A stretch of 64,000 nt of DNA from Phoronis australis (taxonomy: Eukaryota > Phoronida > Phoronidae), in contig NMRA01000443.1 in NCBI GenBank assembly GCA_002633005.1, forward strand, positions 118,251 through 182,250, read 5' to 3'. The notes beneath the pieces are model-generated. The model worked only from the letters and a program-made list of their open reading frames with translations. It was not told the DNA's origin and did not search any database. A program made the translations under genes and the position numbers. Shown here one piece after another: positions 13,029-24,365 of the stretch (the first letter of the stretch is position 1; the number at the start of each line of letters is the position of its first letter).

Positions 13029-13747
13029 AATTGTAATATTTCCATGTCAACATCATCATTTAACTACCCGCCGGAATGTGCATTAAAAACTCAAGTTTTT
13101 AAACGAGAGAGTGAAAATGTCTATTTCCAGAGCAGACAGAGTTTGGTAAATCTCTTCTCCACGCCATCTATTGGTCACATTTATAGTCTAAAGTTTTTTG
13201 ATCATTTAATCGGATAGTGAAACCTGTATCAACAAAAGTTTTTGTTCCGAAATGTTTCCAACTTGAAACTCACACGCAATGTAATCACCGAAAGATGGCG
13301 CTTAGAAGCAATACAATATTAAGCATCATTCTACTCCTTCCAACTACATGTATAAAAATTGCAATATTCAACAATACAATTGGCACATCTAAAACACTGT
13401 TGTTTAAGCTGCACTAAATTGATAGTTGAATTCTAATTTGAGAATCGGTTGTCCAGCGGAAACTGCGTGTGCTGCATTTGAAAAGATTCCGTTGATGTTA
13501 ACCACAATGCCAACGTAAGTGGACTTTAAAATTCGGTGTCGTCGAAATTTAAATACAGAATATGGCCACGTGTGCAATGTAATAGCAAGCAAATATTCCT
13601 TCGATAATTAACAAACAAGTAATTGACAATGGTAAAAATGTGTGATTGCTGCTACAGGAAACGAATAAAAAGCGCATCATTTGTCAAGCATTGAAATACT
13701 TCACACCCTGATCCCGTTACCAACACATAACAATAAATTATACAGGC
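13029..13747. other. 3' flank of the TMEM26-like gene
   Basis: AT-rich, no repeat family recognised. As the downstream region of a minus-strand gene it should hold the 3' UTR, but I saw no convincing AATAAA (TTTATT on this strand) close to the stop codon. Confidence 0.4.
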
Positions 13748-15439
13748 CTAATTTTTCTTTGGCGTACTAACTGGTTTGTGCTTAGCTACGCCCCGCCTCC
13801 CTAGAACTTTCTGCAACTGTTTTTGTTTCGTATGAACGGGTGTACTCGGCCTAGAGATTCTACTTGCGCGTCCCTCATTATCGATAGTACCCTCTCTGAA
13901 TGTCACAGACTTCCGGCTAGGAGTTACACTGCGCAACTCCGTTCGAAATGTTGCAAATGAACTCGGTGAACCTCGTGAAAACTCGTCATCATCCGGGAGC
14001 CCAGTACCTTCTTCCGGTTCGTCTTCATCGTCGTCTATTTTGAAAGTAACACTTCTGCGACCGGACATCGCACTTACACTTCGTGGACCGGGAGTGCCAG
14101 GCCTGGATCGTGACGGTGTCGGAGTTCTACCACCTGGACCCGGCGTTCCCGGTCGAGGTGTAGCACTTCTGCGCTCCATAGTTGGCTCAGGAGTGTCTGT
14201 TCCGTCATCGAAGAACGTCACTGATTTGCGAGAAGGTGTAACACTCCTTCTCATAGCCGATGGCGGTTTTTCATGGCTAAAGAATATCGGACCCCTACTT
14301 TGGGGCCTACCTATGTCCAGATCACTGTTATTTATGGCATCATTGTTATTGTTCTCATCGCTGGCTTCGTTCTGTGTTTCTTTTTGGTCACTATTTTCAC
14401 CACCGATTCCACTGTCGTCTGATACGGCAGTTTCAAGCACGTTCCCTGGTGTCGCCGGACGAGCGCTTATTGGTCGCGATTTCCCCGGACGCGCGCTGCC
14501 AGGACGGGCACTTGTTGGTCGACCTCCGCTGACAGGCCGTGCAACTGCAGTAGTCGGACGCGATATTGTCACTCTCTTTCCAGTTGATGGTCGAGCAGGT
14601 TTCGTCAACGAATCCGCGTTTTTCACCTCTCCTTCTCCTGTTCCGTCGTTACTTAACTGAACACCCTGTTTGTCATCCCCTGAAGACAAGTCAGTTAGAG
14701 TAACATCCTCGCCAACTTGTATTGCTATCGATACAGTATTTGGTTTGTCCTTAGAAGTGTTCGTACCATTAGCACCACTGTACGGTGCCTTTCCTTCATT
14801 TGTTTTATTGTCTGCGAGAGTAATATCATCGCAGCTATCCTTATCATTGTCTTCTATAATTTCACACGCGACACAAGCTAGCACCAGCAGACGATACAAC
14901 TGCAGCAGAACCATAATGGCATTTTTCACAGCGAAGAAAGTGTTAGCGTAGGTGAATACTCGATAATGAGCAATTGAGACGATGCGTATGGCTAAGAATG
15001 GCAGGTCTTGCATGAATAACGACACAATAATGGCAAACTTCTCGTCGAAAATAAATCTACAACTGTCTGTCTTTAGCTTATCCTCTTGGTTATCCCAGTT
15101 ATTCGCTATTTCAACATCGACAACTTGTCGTCTGGTCGGACGTCTTCTCTTTCGCGGAGGTGTCAAGAGAAATGTGAACTGTAGTAGACTCCAGCAAAAC
15201 GCGGTCAAAACGATATAAACGAATGTCTGATCTTGTAAGATCTTTGGCTCTTTGAACAACTCGAACAATTCTAGAATATCAATGCCTGTGCAGAGGTAAA
15301 CCAATAGCAGCTGAGATAATTTTTCACGTGATATGCCTCCTTTTGGCAGTATCCATCGCCCGATGAGAAGCAAAAAAATCATAGACTGTTCCAAAGCTAA
15401 AGCCCATTCGGTAGTTCTCAGGGTTACTTCAAGGGAAAA
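13748..15439 (-). CDS. TMEM26: TMEM26-like exon 3: membrane core and repeat-rich tail
   Basis: The acceptor is a T-rich tract followed by ctag at 15440-15441. Residues 116-308 hold the conserved family core with several membrane helices, interrupted by a basic loop (PPRKRRRPTRR). Residues from about 309 to 678 are hydrophilic and rich in Ser, Arg, Pro and acidic residues. They include an SRP/SARPG repeat run at about 396-447 and [K/R]SVTF at about 520-524, 577-581 and 625-629. The last two thirds of the exon is therefore probably an intracellular disordered tail. Its GC content is higher than that of the flanks. The stop codon is at 13748-13750. Confidence 0.88.
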   Translation of the reverse strand, partial: FSLEVTLRTTEWALALEQSMIFLLLIGRWILPKGGISREKLSQLLLVYLCTGIDILELFELFKEPKILQDQTFVYIVLTAFCWSLLQFTFLLTPPRKRRRPTRRQVVDVEIANNWDNQEDKLKTDSCRFIFDEKFAIIVSLFMQDLPFLAIRIVSIAHYRVFTYANTFFAVKNAIMVLLQLYRLLVLACVACEIIEDNDKDSCDDITLADNKTNEGKAPYSGANGTNTSKDKPNTVSIAIQVGEDVTLTDLSSGDDKQGVQLSNDGTGEGEVKNADSLTKPARPSTGKRVTISRPTTAVARPVSGGRPTSARPGSARPGKSRPISARPATPGNVLETAVSDDSGIGGENSDQKETQNEASDENNNNDAINNSDLDIGRPQSRGPIFFSHEKPPSAMRRSVTPSRKSVTFFDDGTDTPEPTMERRSATPRPGTPGPGGRTPTPSRSRPGTPGPRSVSAMSGRRSVTFKIDDDEDEPEEGTGLPDDDEFSRGSPSSFATFRTELRSVTPSRKSVTFREGTIDNEGRASRISRPSTPVHTKQKQLQKVLGRRGVAKHKPVSTPKKN

Positions 15440-18400
15440 CTAGAAAAAAACAGATAAGACATTCAGATCCATTTCGTTCATTAAAAGAGGAATCAAGATG
15501 AAACAGATATGTGAAATCTCAGCACATTGGTGGATTACTTGTTGAGTGGTTGACTGGGATTTTAATGTCGGAATGACGTTTGAGAGTAGAAACTCCGCGA
15601 AAAAGAGAAATTCATATCAATATTTTTAAAGCCAAAAGCGAATGTTGACAACTTCAAGAAGTTAGTAGTTTTCGAATTTGGTTTTGTTTTAAGGAGCATT
15701 CTCGGATAAATATAAATATATAAAATTTAGCAGTAGTGTAGATTCTAAATCTCTAGTTCTTGCATTTTGCCTCTGAGCCAAATCCCTCACAGTATGTATT
15801 ATGGCACATTAAACGTACCTAAATAGTTAAAAACCGGTATGATTTCAGCGAATATCTGCTGGATATCAGCGAGAATTGTCTACTTGTGATCAAAACCCAA
15901 AAACCGGGACGAATTTTGCAGTTTTATACCTTCCGTCAATACTAACGACTTCAGAGGTGTATCCCACTCAACAATAATCGCAAAACTGCATTTTTTCGGC
16001 CGTCACACCAAAACTGCCCCATTAACATTTGATTCTGCATATTTACCCCAATCCCTCCCGGAGATAGTGTTCATCACAGCAAAACAGAGGTTCTGAACCT
16101 GCCTCCCGTTCAGTAACGCTAGGACCTAGCATAAAAGCAAGACTTTGCGAGATTACGCGAGATATTGCCGTGTATTTTAAATAAGAGCACGTGACCTTGC
16201 CTAGCTTTTGGCTAGGTCCTAGCGTAGGTCCTAGCGTCTACTGAACGCACGCCTGCTTTGGCGTAAAACATAACCATACTCCCTTACCCCTCCAAAATCA
16301 GCAGTCGAAGTTTGGTTGAATGAAGCTGCCTCATCTTTCCGAAGGGAGTCCAGGCGGTCTAGTTCTATGCACCAGACGGCAGGTAGCGCTCCAAGTAGAT
16401 AGAAGAAATAGCTGGGACAAAATCTGAAGAAATAAAAGATTAAAGCTTCACGTTTTGTCTATATTTTATTTTATTGCATTGGTGAAATACGCTAGAAACA
16501 AGGTAACCGGGAGTTCACGGCTTTGCCCCCCCCCCCTTGACACGCAAATCACTGTCTATATGCGTGCATGAAGTTCCACGCAACGCCATTGTTTAAGTTT
16601 GTGTTTCGGGATGGACCCTTTGTTTTGTTTTAAATACTGCGAGTTACCGTTCCTAATTACACTTCATAATATCATATATAAAAAAATAATTGCAGGCGGT
16701 CTGGTACAACGTGTGCGCATGCGCGGCCCGCGCACGTCTGGTACACGTTGTACCAGACGTGCGCGGGCCGCGCATGCGGGCCCATTGCAATGATCACCTG
16801 GAAATATTTTTGTGCTTGATTAATATATAGTTAAAATATCATGGACTGAACAGCGTTATTTCTTGTCTTGGTATGAAGAATTCCCGTCGCTTCATTTGTT
16901 CCAGTTTGAAGTTTGCGATTTGAGCTTGAATTAATCAGCGCTGCGGTAGTCATCAAACCTGCAATCGCCATCTGCGTCCTTGACCTTCACCCGCCCTTAT
17001 CATATCATCTTAATCACCACCATTATCATCGCCGTAATTATCATCTCCATCGCTGTCGTTGCTGCTTTCTCCTCTCTTAAAGGAGAATGCCACCCAAAAA
17101 AACCCTATTTTGTATCAATTTAGATCGAGTAGTTCCACTCGATAACAGCAAGTTCAGTTGTTTTACCCGACACCTGACGACAGACGGAGGTGTTGAAATT
17201 GAACAATGACGTAATCGGGTCGAACGCAGTCTGTTCAGCGGTTCACAACACGCTTACTAGTGTCAACTTATTGCTTGAATGCATGGTTTTACACCAATAA
17301 ATCATCAAATTTCGATGTAAAACCCTTACAAATACAACGAGTTCTTGAACAAACGTGTTGTTTTATTTCACTGTTACGGATTTATAGGTATTTGAACGTA
17401 CCGTAGCCTACAGAGTTCGGTCAAGGAGTGTAGACTCCTACTAGGTTCGGTAGGCCAATTTATCATGGTCGGTTGCGGGAGTTTGGGTCTGTTTGGTGAT
17501 CAATTCGAATCATTCTTCCGTGAAATACAGACATGAACGATATTTGTGTGTTGTACTTTTAGACTTGCGATTTTTTTCAGTTCTAAACACACAAAACGCT
17601 TGTTATCCCAGCCAGTGCCTCGATCGCCAGGAACCCGATCAGGTCCGTGACGGCCGCCGGGACAGGACATCACGAACATAAACCAGCTTAAGTTGGAAAC
17701 TAAACCTCCGGTCACTAAAAGACTATACTAGTGAGCCAAAGAAATAATGTGCACGTAATTATTTTGATGACTTAGCCACGAAACTGCAAATAATCTACTT
17801 ACTTATCAGGGGCCGCGAAGTCAAGTTGCCCTTTTACGAACCGTCAGGGCAAAAGTTGTACAGTAACAATCATGTAAATAATATATTTGTTTATCTAAAT
17901 AAAGATTCCCCTAACATGTGACCATACGATATAAATCTAGTTATAGTTTCACGACAGCTTTCTGTCAGCAAACACTCATGCGCTAACACGGCCTCGGTGC
18001 CCGGTCAATTACCTTTATTGCATCTGAACCCCGGTAACGCAGTGGTTTATTCATTGCTATCTTCTCAAAACATTTGACAGCACTCACGAATACATACTCC
18101 AAAGACATTATGAATTGTATCTAATGAGACAGACTTTTTTTCAGATTTATATAAGCATTGGTTAGGGTGAGAATAATTCATTTTGAAACAGAAAGTAAAA
18201 TAATAAACGTCAACATGGCAACTCGCAATCCCGACTTAAACGAGAGCTCATTCGACGAAGACTTCGCAGTTTCACAGGCTATCAGTTCGAACCTGAATAC
18301 AGCGATCAAGAAATACTAGAGGCGCCGTGAACATGCACAGGCTGCATAGTTCCAACAAGCGGGAACGATGCACCGCAACATAGCGGCATTCACTGTGCAA

Positions 18401-20902
18401 ACGAACCACTTACGTCGCTGCGTCGTTTCTCACCTTCCTCACAGGTTAACGCGACACCTCTCGGCAAGGTAATGTCGACCGTATACGAGGCGATGTGGAT
18501 ATAGACTGATTAAGACGGTAAAAAAGCAGTGGCGGATCTAGGCTATATCACAGGGGGGCAACATTTTGTCTGTAAACATTTGTTCAAAGCACGATTGTAG
18601 ATGCGCATAGCATCGAATGGGGAGAAGTCCCAGGAAAATTTTCTGTTTTTCCTCTAATATTCAAGCATTTTCCTTGATTCCCAAAGTATTATCCAAGAAA
18701 AAAAGACAAAAAAAAACAGAGAAAGAGTAAAAAAAAAATTGCGTAAAGGAAAAATTGCGAGCGCCACAGACTCGAACTTACGTCCTGGCAAATAGAGTGC
18801 GTGTGCTTTACCACTGCACCACCACGATTTAACTCTTAATTTAATACTAAGAGACCTACTTGTTTATGGTCCACAGCGTTTTCGCGCGAAACCTCCTTCT
18901 TTTTGTAATGTTTATTACATGTTTTATATTTTGTGCAATCAGTTCGTAACAAATTTATTGTATTTAAAATAGTCTTCAATTGCCCAAAAGACCAAATCCG
19001 TTTTTTGTGTTGGCAATAATGACGCGATGGCTTTGGAGAGAAAACTATGAGTTTATGAGTGATTCACTTAAGCTTCGATTAAAATTTACATCTTGCCAGC
19101 AGCTTCTGTTTTTTCATCATCACTCAGATTCCATTTTCTTTAAAAAATGAAGTAATTTTCTTCATTGCACAGTGGAGCAGACGACGGAAACGGAGTCATA
19201 GTGCCCAGAGAGATATCGCGGGAGATCCTATACTTAGCCATAGTTCCGTTACCGTTTGCGCCGTGTTCCGAATTTGACACTTGAAATTGGATCTGAGCCC
19301 ACCCCCCCCNNNNNNNNNNNNNNNNNNNNNNNNNNNNNNNNNNNNNCCCCCCCCCCCCAACACTAAAACTGCACACATTTAAATCTTGTTTCAGCCCTAT
19401 AATTTTAATTACCCGGGGTTAATTGATAAACTCAACATTTGCAACGCTCTTGTTGTCTTATTTTTTGCGGCAGCCAAGGGGGGCCCTGGGCCCCCCTGAA
19501 TCCGTCTATGGAAAGACTATTAAATCGGGTAGCATTCTCCTTTAAATGTAGTCATCGTCATCGCCATCTTCATCAACGTCACCGTCACCATAGTCATTAT
19601 TAAAATTATCGCGATCTTCAGAAATAGCTATACATGTATATTGACGCATTGTGACAATTGTGACAATATATTGGTGGCCTTATTCGGCAGGTTGGCTCAT
19701 CGCCCTTGACAGATACTTGAAACTTTATACTTTTCTATAGTACACAATGACAGCCATGGACAAGACCTGAGAATTTCGTTGCTCTGACTTTGGCTGGACT
19801 GTGTAGAAATACATTCTCATACATGCAATCATGTGCGTTCGATTTGGATTTTACCTTATTAGCGCACTTGTGTACTGAAAGAAACACTGGAATGCGGGCA
19901 AGGGTAACCCAATCAAAATTCTGCGATAAAAAGCTAGATCCCAACATGTTTCATTGGCTTCAACAAGGAATTGTTACACAAACCAAGACCAGGGTAGGAC
20001 CTCGCTAAAATCTAGCCAAAATCGCGTGTTCTGATTTAAAATACATGACATTAGCTCACGTAATCACGCGAAGTCTTGCTTTTTAACAAAGAGGTCCTAG
20101 TGTTACTGAACACAGGGCAAAGAGTTCAGTTACGCTGGAACTTACGCTTGGACCAGAAGCGGATTTAGAGGGCGGCCAAGGGGGCCATGGCCCCCTAAAA
20201 TATTTCCTGATTGCATTTGGCGGTTTGAGAATGAAAATTTCTGACGGGCAAAATCCTGGCTAATACTCTGCCCTTGCCCCCCTAACTCAAAATCCTGGAT
20301 CCGCCCCTGACTGAGAACCTCGCTAAAAGTTAGCCAAAATCGCGTGTTCTCATTTAAAATATAAGGCAATTAGTATCTCACGTTATCTTGCGAAGTCTTG
20401 CTTTTTAGCGAGGTCCTAGCGTTACTGCCACTGCGTTCCGTAGATGTTACGTAAGAAATATCGCCATGTGTTGCACGTGAAGCACGTCATCTAACTTCCT
20501 TCGCGCGACTCTACCGTCTACGTGACTCGCCCCTGATTCAGTCGCAACAACGAGGGCATTTCAGATAGCAATTTCGGCAAATGGTCAATAGTTTGCATAT
20601 GAGTTGTAAAAAAAATATTCCTTAGAAAATGTCCATGTTATCGTATATAACCTGGACACCACATTAAACGAGGTCACTGGGCGAATAACTCACCGCCTCC
20701 ATTCCTGCCCGTCACGTTTATGCAGAACCACCGCCAGTTCTCCTAACATGGCCACTAACGCCGTGGCCAGCCACCACATCCACACATTTTCTCCGTAAAG
20801 GTTCCAGCATCTCCATATGAGTAGCAGAAGATGCAACATGAAAACGAGGCGCGTGAGCACGCACCTCAGCCCAACCGAGGTCTTCCCCAGACATTGCGTC
20901 AT
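13748..20902 (-). CDS. TMEM26: TMEM26-family multipass membrane protein, 3 exons
   Basis: The model joins complement 20902-20694, 16423-16288 and 15439-13748 (209+136+1692 nt; 678 aa). Junctions are GCG|gtgagt ... cag|ATT and GGG|gtaagg ... tag|TTT, with phases that match. The protein has hydrophobic segments at about residues 14-33, 41-60 and 74-90. It then has an Asn-Gln-Thr glycosylation site in exon 2 and a long helical core with IGRWILPKGGIS, LSQLLL, FMQDLPFLAIR and LLQLYRLLVL, which match the TMEM26 family in order. The function of TMEM26 is poorly known; the mouse protein is used as a beige-fat surface marker. Vertebrate TMEM26 is about 370 aa, and the excess here is a low-complexity C-terminal tail. 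I chose the ATG at 20902 because conserved sequence begins soon after it; an upstream in-frame ATG at 20971 is possible. Confidence 0.88.
16108..16246. mobile_element. GTTCAGTA-ended MITE, copy 1
   Basis: Starts GTTCAGTAACGCTAGGACCT and ends with an inverse TACTGAAC about 139 bp later, with CTAGGACCT words at both ends. It lies in intron 2 of the TMEM26-like gene. Other copies: 19991-20111, 20311-20430, 23677-23808 and 44209-44355. It has no coding capacity. Confidence 0.7.
16288..16423 (-). CDS. TMEM26: TMEM26-like exon 2: third membrane segment
   Basis: 136 nt with a consensus acceptor (tttatttcttcag) and donor (GGG|gtaagg). It encodes FCPSYFFYLLGALPAVW and an acidic stretch with an NQT glycosylation sequon. 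It fits the equivalent Trp-Phe-x-Pro stretch of vertebrate TMEM26 and restores the frame between exons 1 and 3. It is too short for an ORF listing and was found by splice-phase matching. Confidence 0.85.
16716..16778. repeat. Perfect 30-bp inverted repeat with 3-nt loop
   Basis: Bases 16716-16745 are the exact reverse complement of 16749-16778, with CGT between them. The arms are very GC-rich (GCGCGGCCCGCGC core). A second pairing, GTCTGGTACAACGTG with CACGTTGTACCAGAC, competes for the same bases. It lies in TMEM26 intron 1, in otherwise AT-rich DNA. Confidence 0.9.
18762..18828 (-). repeat. tRNA-derived SINE head
   Basis: On the minus strand it reads GTGGTGCAGTGGTAAAGC (A-box-like), then after about 30 nt AAGTTCGAGTCTG (B-box-like). 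The ends do not pair as an acceptor stem, so this is a SINE or pseudo-tRNA rather than a tRNA gene. Confidence 0.6.
19310..19346. other. Assembly gap in a poly-C run
   Basis: 37 n flanked on both sides by C homopolymers inside the nested hAT-like element. True length unknown. Confidence 0.95.
19991..20111. mobile_element. GTTCAGTA-ended MITE, copy 2
   Basis: Decayed left end (GGTAGGACCTCGCTAAAA), typical interior (CGCGTGTTCT, TTTAAAATA, CGCGAAGTCTTGCTTTTTA) and right end GTTACTGAAC. In TMEM26 intron 1. Confidence 0.6.
20154..20309. mobile_element. Short hAT-like MITE, inverted copy
   Basis: Reverse-oriented relative of 1477-1633. It starts CAGAAGCGGATTTAGA and ends CTGGATCCGCCCCTG. It lies between two copies of the GTTCAGTA MITE in TMEM26 intron 1. 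Confidence 0.65.
20311..20430. mobile_element. GTTCAGTA-ended MITE, copy 3
   Basis: Same interior words as copy 2, right end AGCGTTACTG. It directly abuts the hAT-like MITE ending at 20309, so one may have inserted at the edge of the other. Confidence 0.6.
20694..20902 (-). CDS. TMEM26: TMEM26-like exon 1: first two membrane segments
   Basis: Starts at ATG 20902-20900 and ends at the donor gtgagt (20693-20688). It encodes TRLVFMLHLLLLIWRCW, a Trp-rich turn and a second hydrophobic helix, then a basic KRDGQEWRR just before the junction. The order and spacing fit the N-terminus of TMEM26. The frame stays open upstream to an ATG at 20971, which would add 23 mostly polar residues. Confidence 0.82.
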
Positions 20903-20971
20903 ATTTCGGCGGGAAATTTCTTTACACGTCTTGTGAGTGTTGAAATTAAGTTCTTCAATGTCCTTGCACAT

Positions 20972-21490
20972 TCAGACTTTGGCCACCATCACTCGTTGTC
21001 GTCATGTCCAGCAACTGTGGCATCGTTCATCTCTTTTATCTCGAAGACGGTGTTGAGGACACGGAAATTCCGTAGACAACATTGTTAGGTGCAATCACAT
21101 GATGCTGCTGTCGTTACACCCACTTGTAGACTTCAGTAAATTGTTGCCGACGTAATTATTCCACTGTAAGATATCTAGGAGGTCTAGTTATTAACCTCCT
21201 GGGGAACGTTCTCAGTTGGAATCTGAAAGAACCACAGGATTATAATGTTTGCCTAGGTTGACGAATGACGAAGTGAGAAGAACATCAAACCTACTGAATA
21301 TTGTTGATTACGTGCACTCGTGTCGTTATATTCACAGTAGAACTGACTCATTTTGGCTAGCAAGTGATTGGTTGCATTAACTAGTGTTAGGCATTGGCTT
21401 GGACAAAACACTCGTTCACCTGCAGCGTTTATGTAAAACTAGTGATCAGTGTACACTTGATGGGACAAGTCAATATCATTTAATAGACTT
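20972..21490. other. 5' flank of the TMEM26-like gene
   Basis: The likely promoter region of the minus-strand gene. I see no clear TATA box or conserved element, and no repeat family. Confidence 0.35.
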
Positions 21491-21811
21491 ATGGTATTTT
21501 GTCAAAACACGTATGAGTGGCATTGGACCCAGCGGCATTGGTGCCAATTCTACGATGACATAACCACTTTACATATAGGTAGATCTATTGTACACAAAAT
21601 AAATCATTCGTACTCAGTGTGGAGTTGCAGGACATGCGATGTTGGGGTTAACGTGATCAAATATAATCCAATCAAATTAAAACGGTTACTACAGCATATA
21701 AATAACTCATCTGATTTCCCTAAGGCAAAATATTTCAGAATCCACGGAAGTCAATTATTGAAAAACAAAAAACAATTGTTATATATTAGAGATTCATTTT
21801 CTGAATTCTGA
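21491..21811 (+). CDS. Unassigned 106-codon open frame
   Basis: An open frame of 106 codons in AT-rich DNA with an AATAAA at 21905-21910, about 95 bp after the stop. It contains a C-x2-C pair (SCRTCD) and a basic C-terminal half (LLKNKKQ). I recognise no family. It could be a terminal exon, a fragment of a mobile element or chance. The similarity of local base composition to the flanks argues for caution. Confidence 0.2.
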   Translation: MVFCQNTYEWHWTQRHWCQFYDDITTLHIGRSIVHKINHSYSVWSCRTCDVGVNVIKYNPIKLKRLLQHINNSSDFPKAKYFRIHGSQLLKNKKQLLYIRDSFSEF

Positions 21812-23676
21812 CATTTTATTTACATTTATTTTTAGAGCCATGGTGTTAATTCTGCCATATTATCTACAAATACATTTTACAATTTGCTTTACGTTTTAAT
21901 GACCCAATAAATCCTGGAATTGTAACGTGTGTGTGTGTGTGTGTTAAAACATACCACTAAAACCTTTAAAACGAATTCATTACACTGATGCAGTCTGATG
22001 TTGAAATCGAGGTACCTGTTGAACATGGCATGCTCTCAAGAAAACGAGAGCCAATGCCTTTAGCCATAGGTATTAAAATACAAAATGGCGACACGTAATT
22101 GAATGCAGAAACACAATTTAGATGACGAATTCATGATGGTACATCAGCATTTTAGACACTTGAAACGAAAACATGTCGTGAACATCAGACAACTCACTAA
22201 GAGTCTCTTCTGGCTTTAAATTGTCCCCTGAGTCGCAAAAAAGCGAAAATATTCTCGGTTTTCGATGCATGGTATGCATGATAACAATCGTATTCAGTGC
22301 CACACTCGTGCACTTTTTGGTAATAGACAGTCTACGACGAAGTATTATTATGACTACAGTTGAAGTGAGTAGTCATAGTCTAATGTAAACCAAAGTAGTA
22401 GAAAATACTCTACAACTACTACCTTACCTCTTGCCTCGTCCGCCATTACACACAACTCAAACTCTTTATTACTTTCCGTGTAACGTCATAACTAATAATG
22501 CAAAAATAGAAGCTATTTAGTAAACACTCTACTCGTTGCCAGTGGCAACAGCGACTTTGAACGGATCGCGAATCAAAAATAGGAACATTGGTTGTCTTCG
22601 CGTCTTACGAAATAGCTTAAATCAAAGTCGCTCACTACTGAGTAAAGAAGGTTCAAGTTTCAAACTGCTAAAGTTTTGTCACTAATTCCCATTTTAAAGA
22701 GCAAAATTTCGAGACTATATTTTGTAGTATGTCACGTTATTCTCCTTGGGGGAATTAAGGTTTGACTAGCAAAATAAATTAGAACAAACCAACACAATGT
22801 CCATGAAAAGGCATATTCAGTCCAGTTGTTTATTCTCTTATTAAGAAATTCACTAGTGCTTGAAAGCAGTTGATACCGTTAAAGTACTACGTTCATCGTT
22901 AATCCAAAGGCCTGACTGTCAAAGTCCTGTTTTATAAACAGCAAAACAAGTGAATAAATAAAGGGCCATTTGTAGTGCTGTGTTAGGCTTTTAAAGAAAC
23001 CTTGCAGCCAGACTGTTAAGAAACATTGTCAACTAGGCTTTGTAACTTATAATCGTGAATGAATGAATAGGTTGTTTTGTGTTTCGTTTTGTATGGTATT
23101 TCAATGCCGGCAAATGTTTAGTTTCCAAGCGACAACAGGGGACGTGTGTGTAAGCTATATAGTATTTTGTAACACTGTCATTTTTGAAAACTTCAACATT
23201 TCGCGCTATTTCGAAGGACCAAAAACTGCCCTTTCAAACTAAAATAATTGACTCAAAAAGTTCCGCTCATGAGCTCCGTCTCGAACATTGGAAAATTGAA
23301 CACGTTTACTCGCACTAACCAATGACTTGAATTATTGCTGCTCTGAAACACGATGGCGTTGAAATACACAGGTGTCTCAATGTAGCAGTCTCACCAGCTA
23401 CGAGCACAGGATCAATGGGAGAAAGACTCAGCCGTGGTAATTGCGGTCGTACGTTAAAGATTTCGACACAGTTTTAATTTATCTTTCGTCTTTTTTGAAT
23501 TTTCGTGTTTTGTATTTTGGTCGTTGCCTAGTGCAAATTTCCAAATCAATTGGAAGTTGCCGAATTAGTATATTTTTCATTTACACCCACTTTGCTGTAT
23601 TATCTGGGCGTCTGTTCGTTTGGGTTTACGCATTCACAGATCTTTTAGAAAAACGCATTGGGTCAACCTGGCGTGC
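21812..23676. other. Intergenic, no gene seen
   Basis: Contains a (GT)8 tract at about 21928-21945. Otherwise there is no exon with splice signals and no repeat that I can match inside the window. Confidence 0.4.
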
Positions 23677-23808
23677 GTTCAGTAGGACCTACGCTATGAC
23701 CTAGGTAAAACCTAGTCAAAGTCACGTGTTCTCATTTAAAATGCACCGCAACATCTCACGAAATCTCGCGAAGTCTTGCTTCTTAGCGAGGTGTTAGCGT
23801 TACTGAAC
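23677..23808. mobile_element. GTTCAGTA-ended MITE, copy 4
   Basis: Starts GTTCAGTAGGACCTACGCTA and ends GCGTTACTGAAC. Interior words GTCACGTGTTCTCATTTAAAAT and TCGCGAAGTCTTGCTT are shared with the other copies. This is one of the better-preserved copies. Confidence 0.7.
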
Positions 23809-24365
23809 TAGCCGAGCATTACCTCAACATATAGGAACTGTTTATTCATGGCAACTCAGGAATCACTTCTCAACTGAGAAAGGAACAAGTTGACATCCAT
23901 TCTACAGGTGTAAATGGTCTAAATCAAAAGTCTGTGATTTGAAAATTTGGCATGCACAAAGGAAATCGATCATTCAAAAAACCATAACAGCGTTTTTGAG
24001 ATTTCATATCGAACATTTACATCGAATGAAATTTGGTTCTGTTATTGATATCGTCGTTTTATTATGGGCGTAGTTTCTTGCTAAATTTTACTAAAAGTTA
24101 TGGTCACGTGACCCAAATAAGAGCAAATTGGTCAAGTCAAACATCAAATTCTACAGGCTTTCTCACGTTCAGAAAGTATTATTTTACTGAGTTAAAATCT
24201 ATAGGTTTGTAGATATTTGGCCAAATGCACAGACTTGTAGACAATCTCAAATTAGGCCGTAGTTGCAGTCGCGTCCGCACCGGATGTACGTATACAGTGT
24301 TCACCTCGCTGGTTCCTTGCGTGCCGCTAGGTGGTAGCCAGCATGCTGGTTAGGCCATAGATATC
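23809..24365. other. Intergenic, no gene seen
   Basis: No coding exon, RNA gene or window-internal repeat detected. Confidence 0.4.

Larger units (their letters stand above)
18527..19511. mobile_element. Nested hAT-like element with an internal gap
   Basis: Begins CAGTGGCGGATCTAGG and ends with an inverse GAATCCGTCTATGG preceded by a C/G-rich tract. It interrupts the Kolobok family-2 sequence, as shown by comparison with the uninterrupted copy at about 25940-25975. The interior holds poly-A tracts, a tRNA-like stretch (18762-18828) and a gap inside a poly-C run. No transposase is present. Confidence 0.65.
17077..19545 (-). mobile_element. Kolobok-type DNA transposon remnant, family 2 copy a
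   Basis: Bounded by TTAA at 17077-17080 and 19542-19545. The ends are AGGAGAATGCCACCC and the inverse GGTAGCATTCTCCT. It shares most of its length with the copy at 24366-25982. A hAT-like element (18527-19511) is inserted near its right end. A short remnant of the THAP-coding region lies at about 18310-18430 on the minus strand. It sits in intron 1 of the TMEM26-like gene. Confidence 0.78.

Noticed and set aside
14040-14660. Long plus-strand open frame opposite TMEM26 exon 3
   Set aside because: It is the antisense reading of the repetitive Ser/Arg/Pro tail. The minus-strand reading continues a conserved family protein.
23441-23704. 87-codon hydrophobic frame
   Set aside because: Runs into the GTTCAGTA MITE at 23677; hydrophobicity comes from AT-rich codons.
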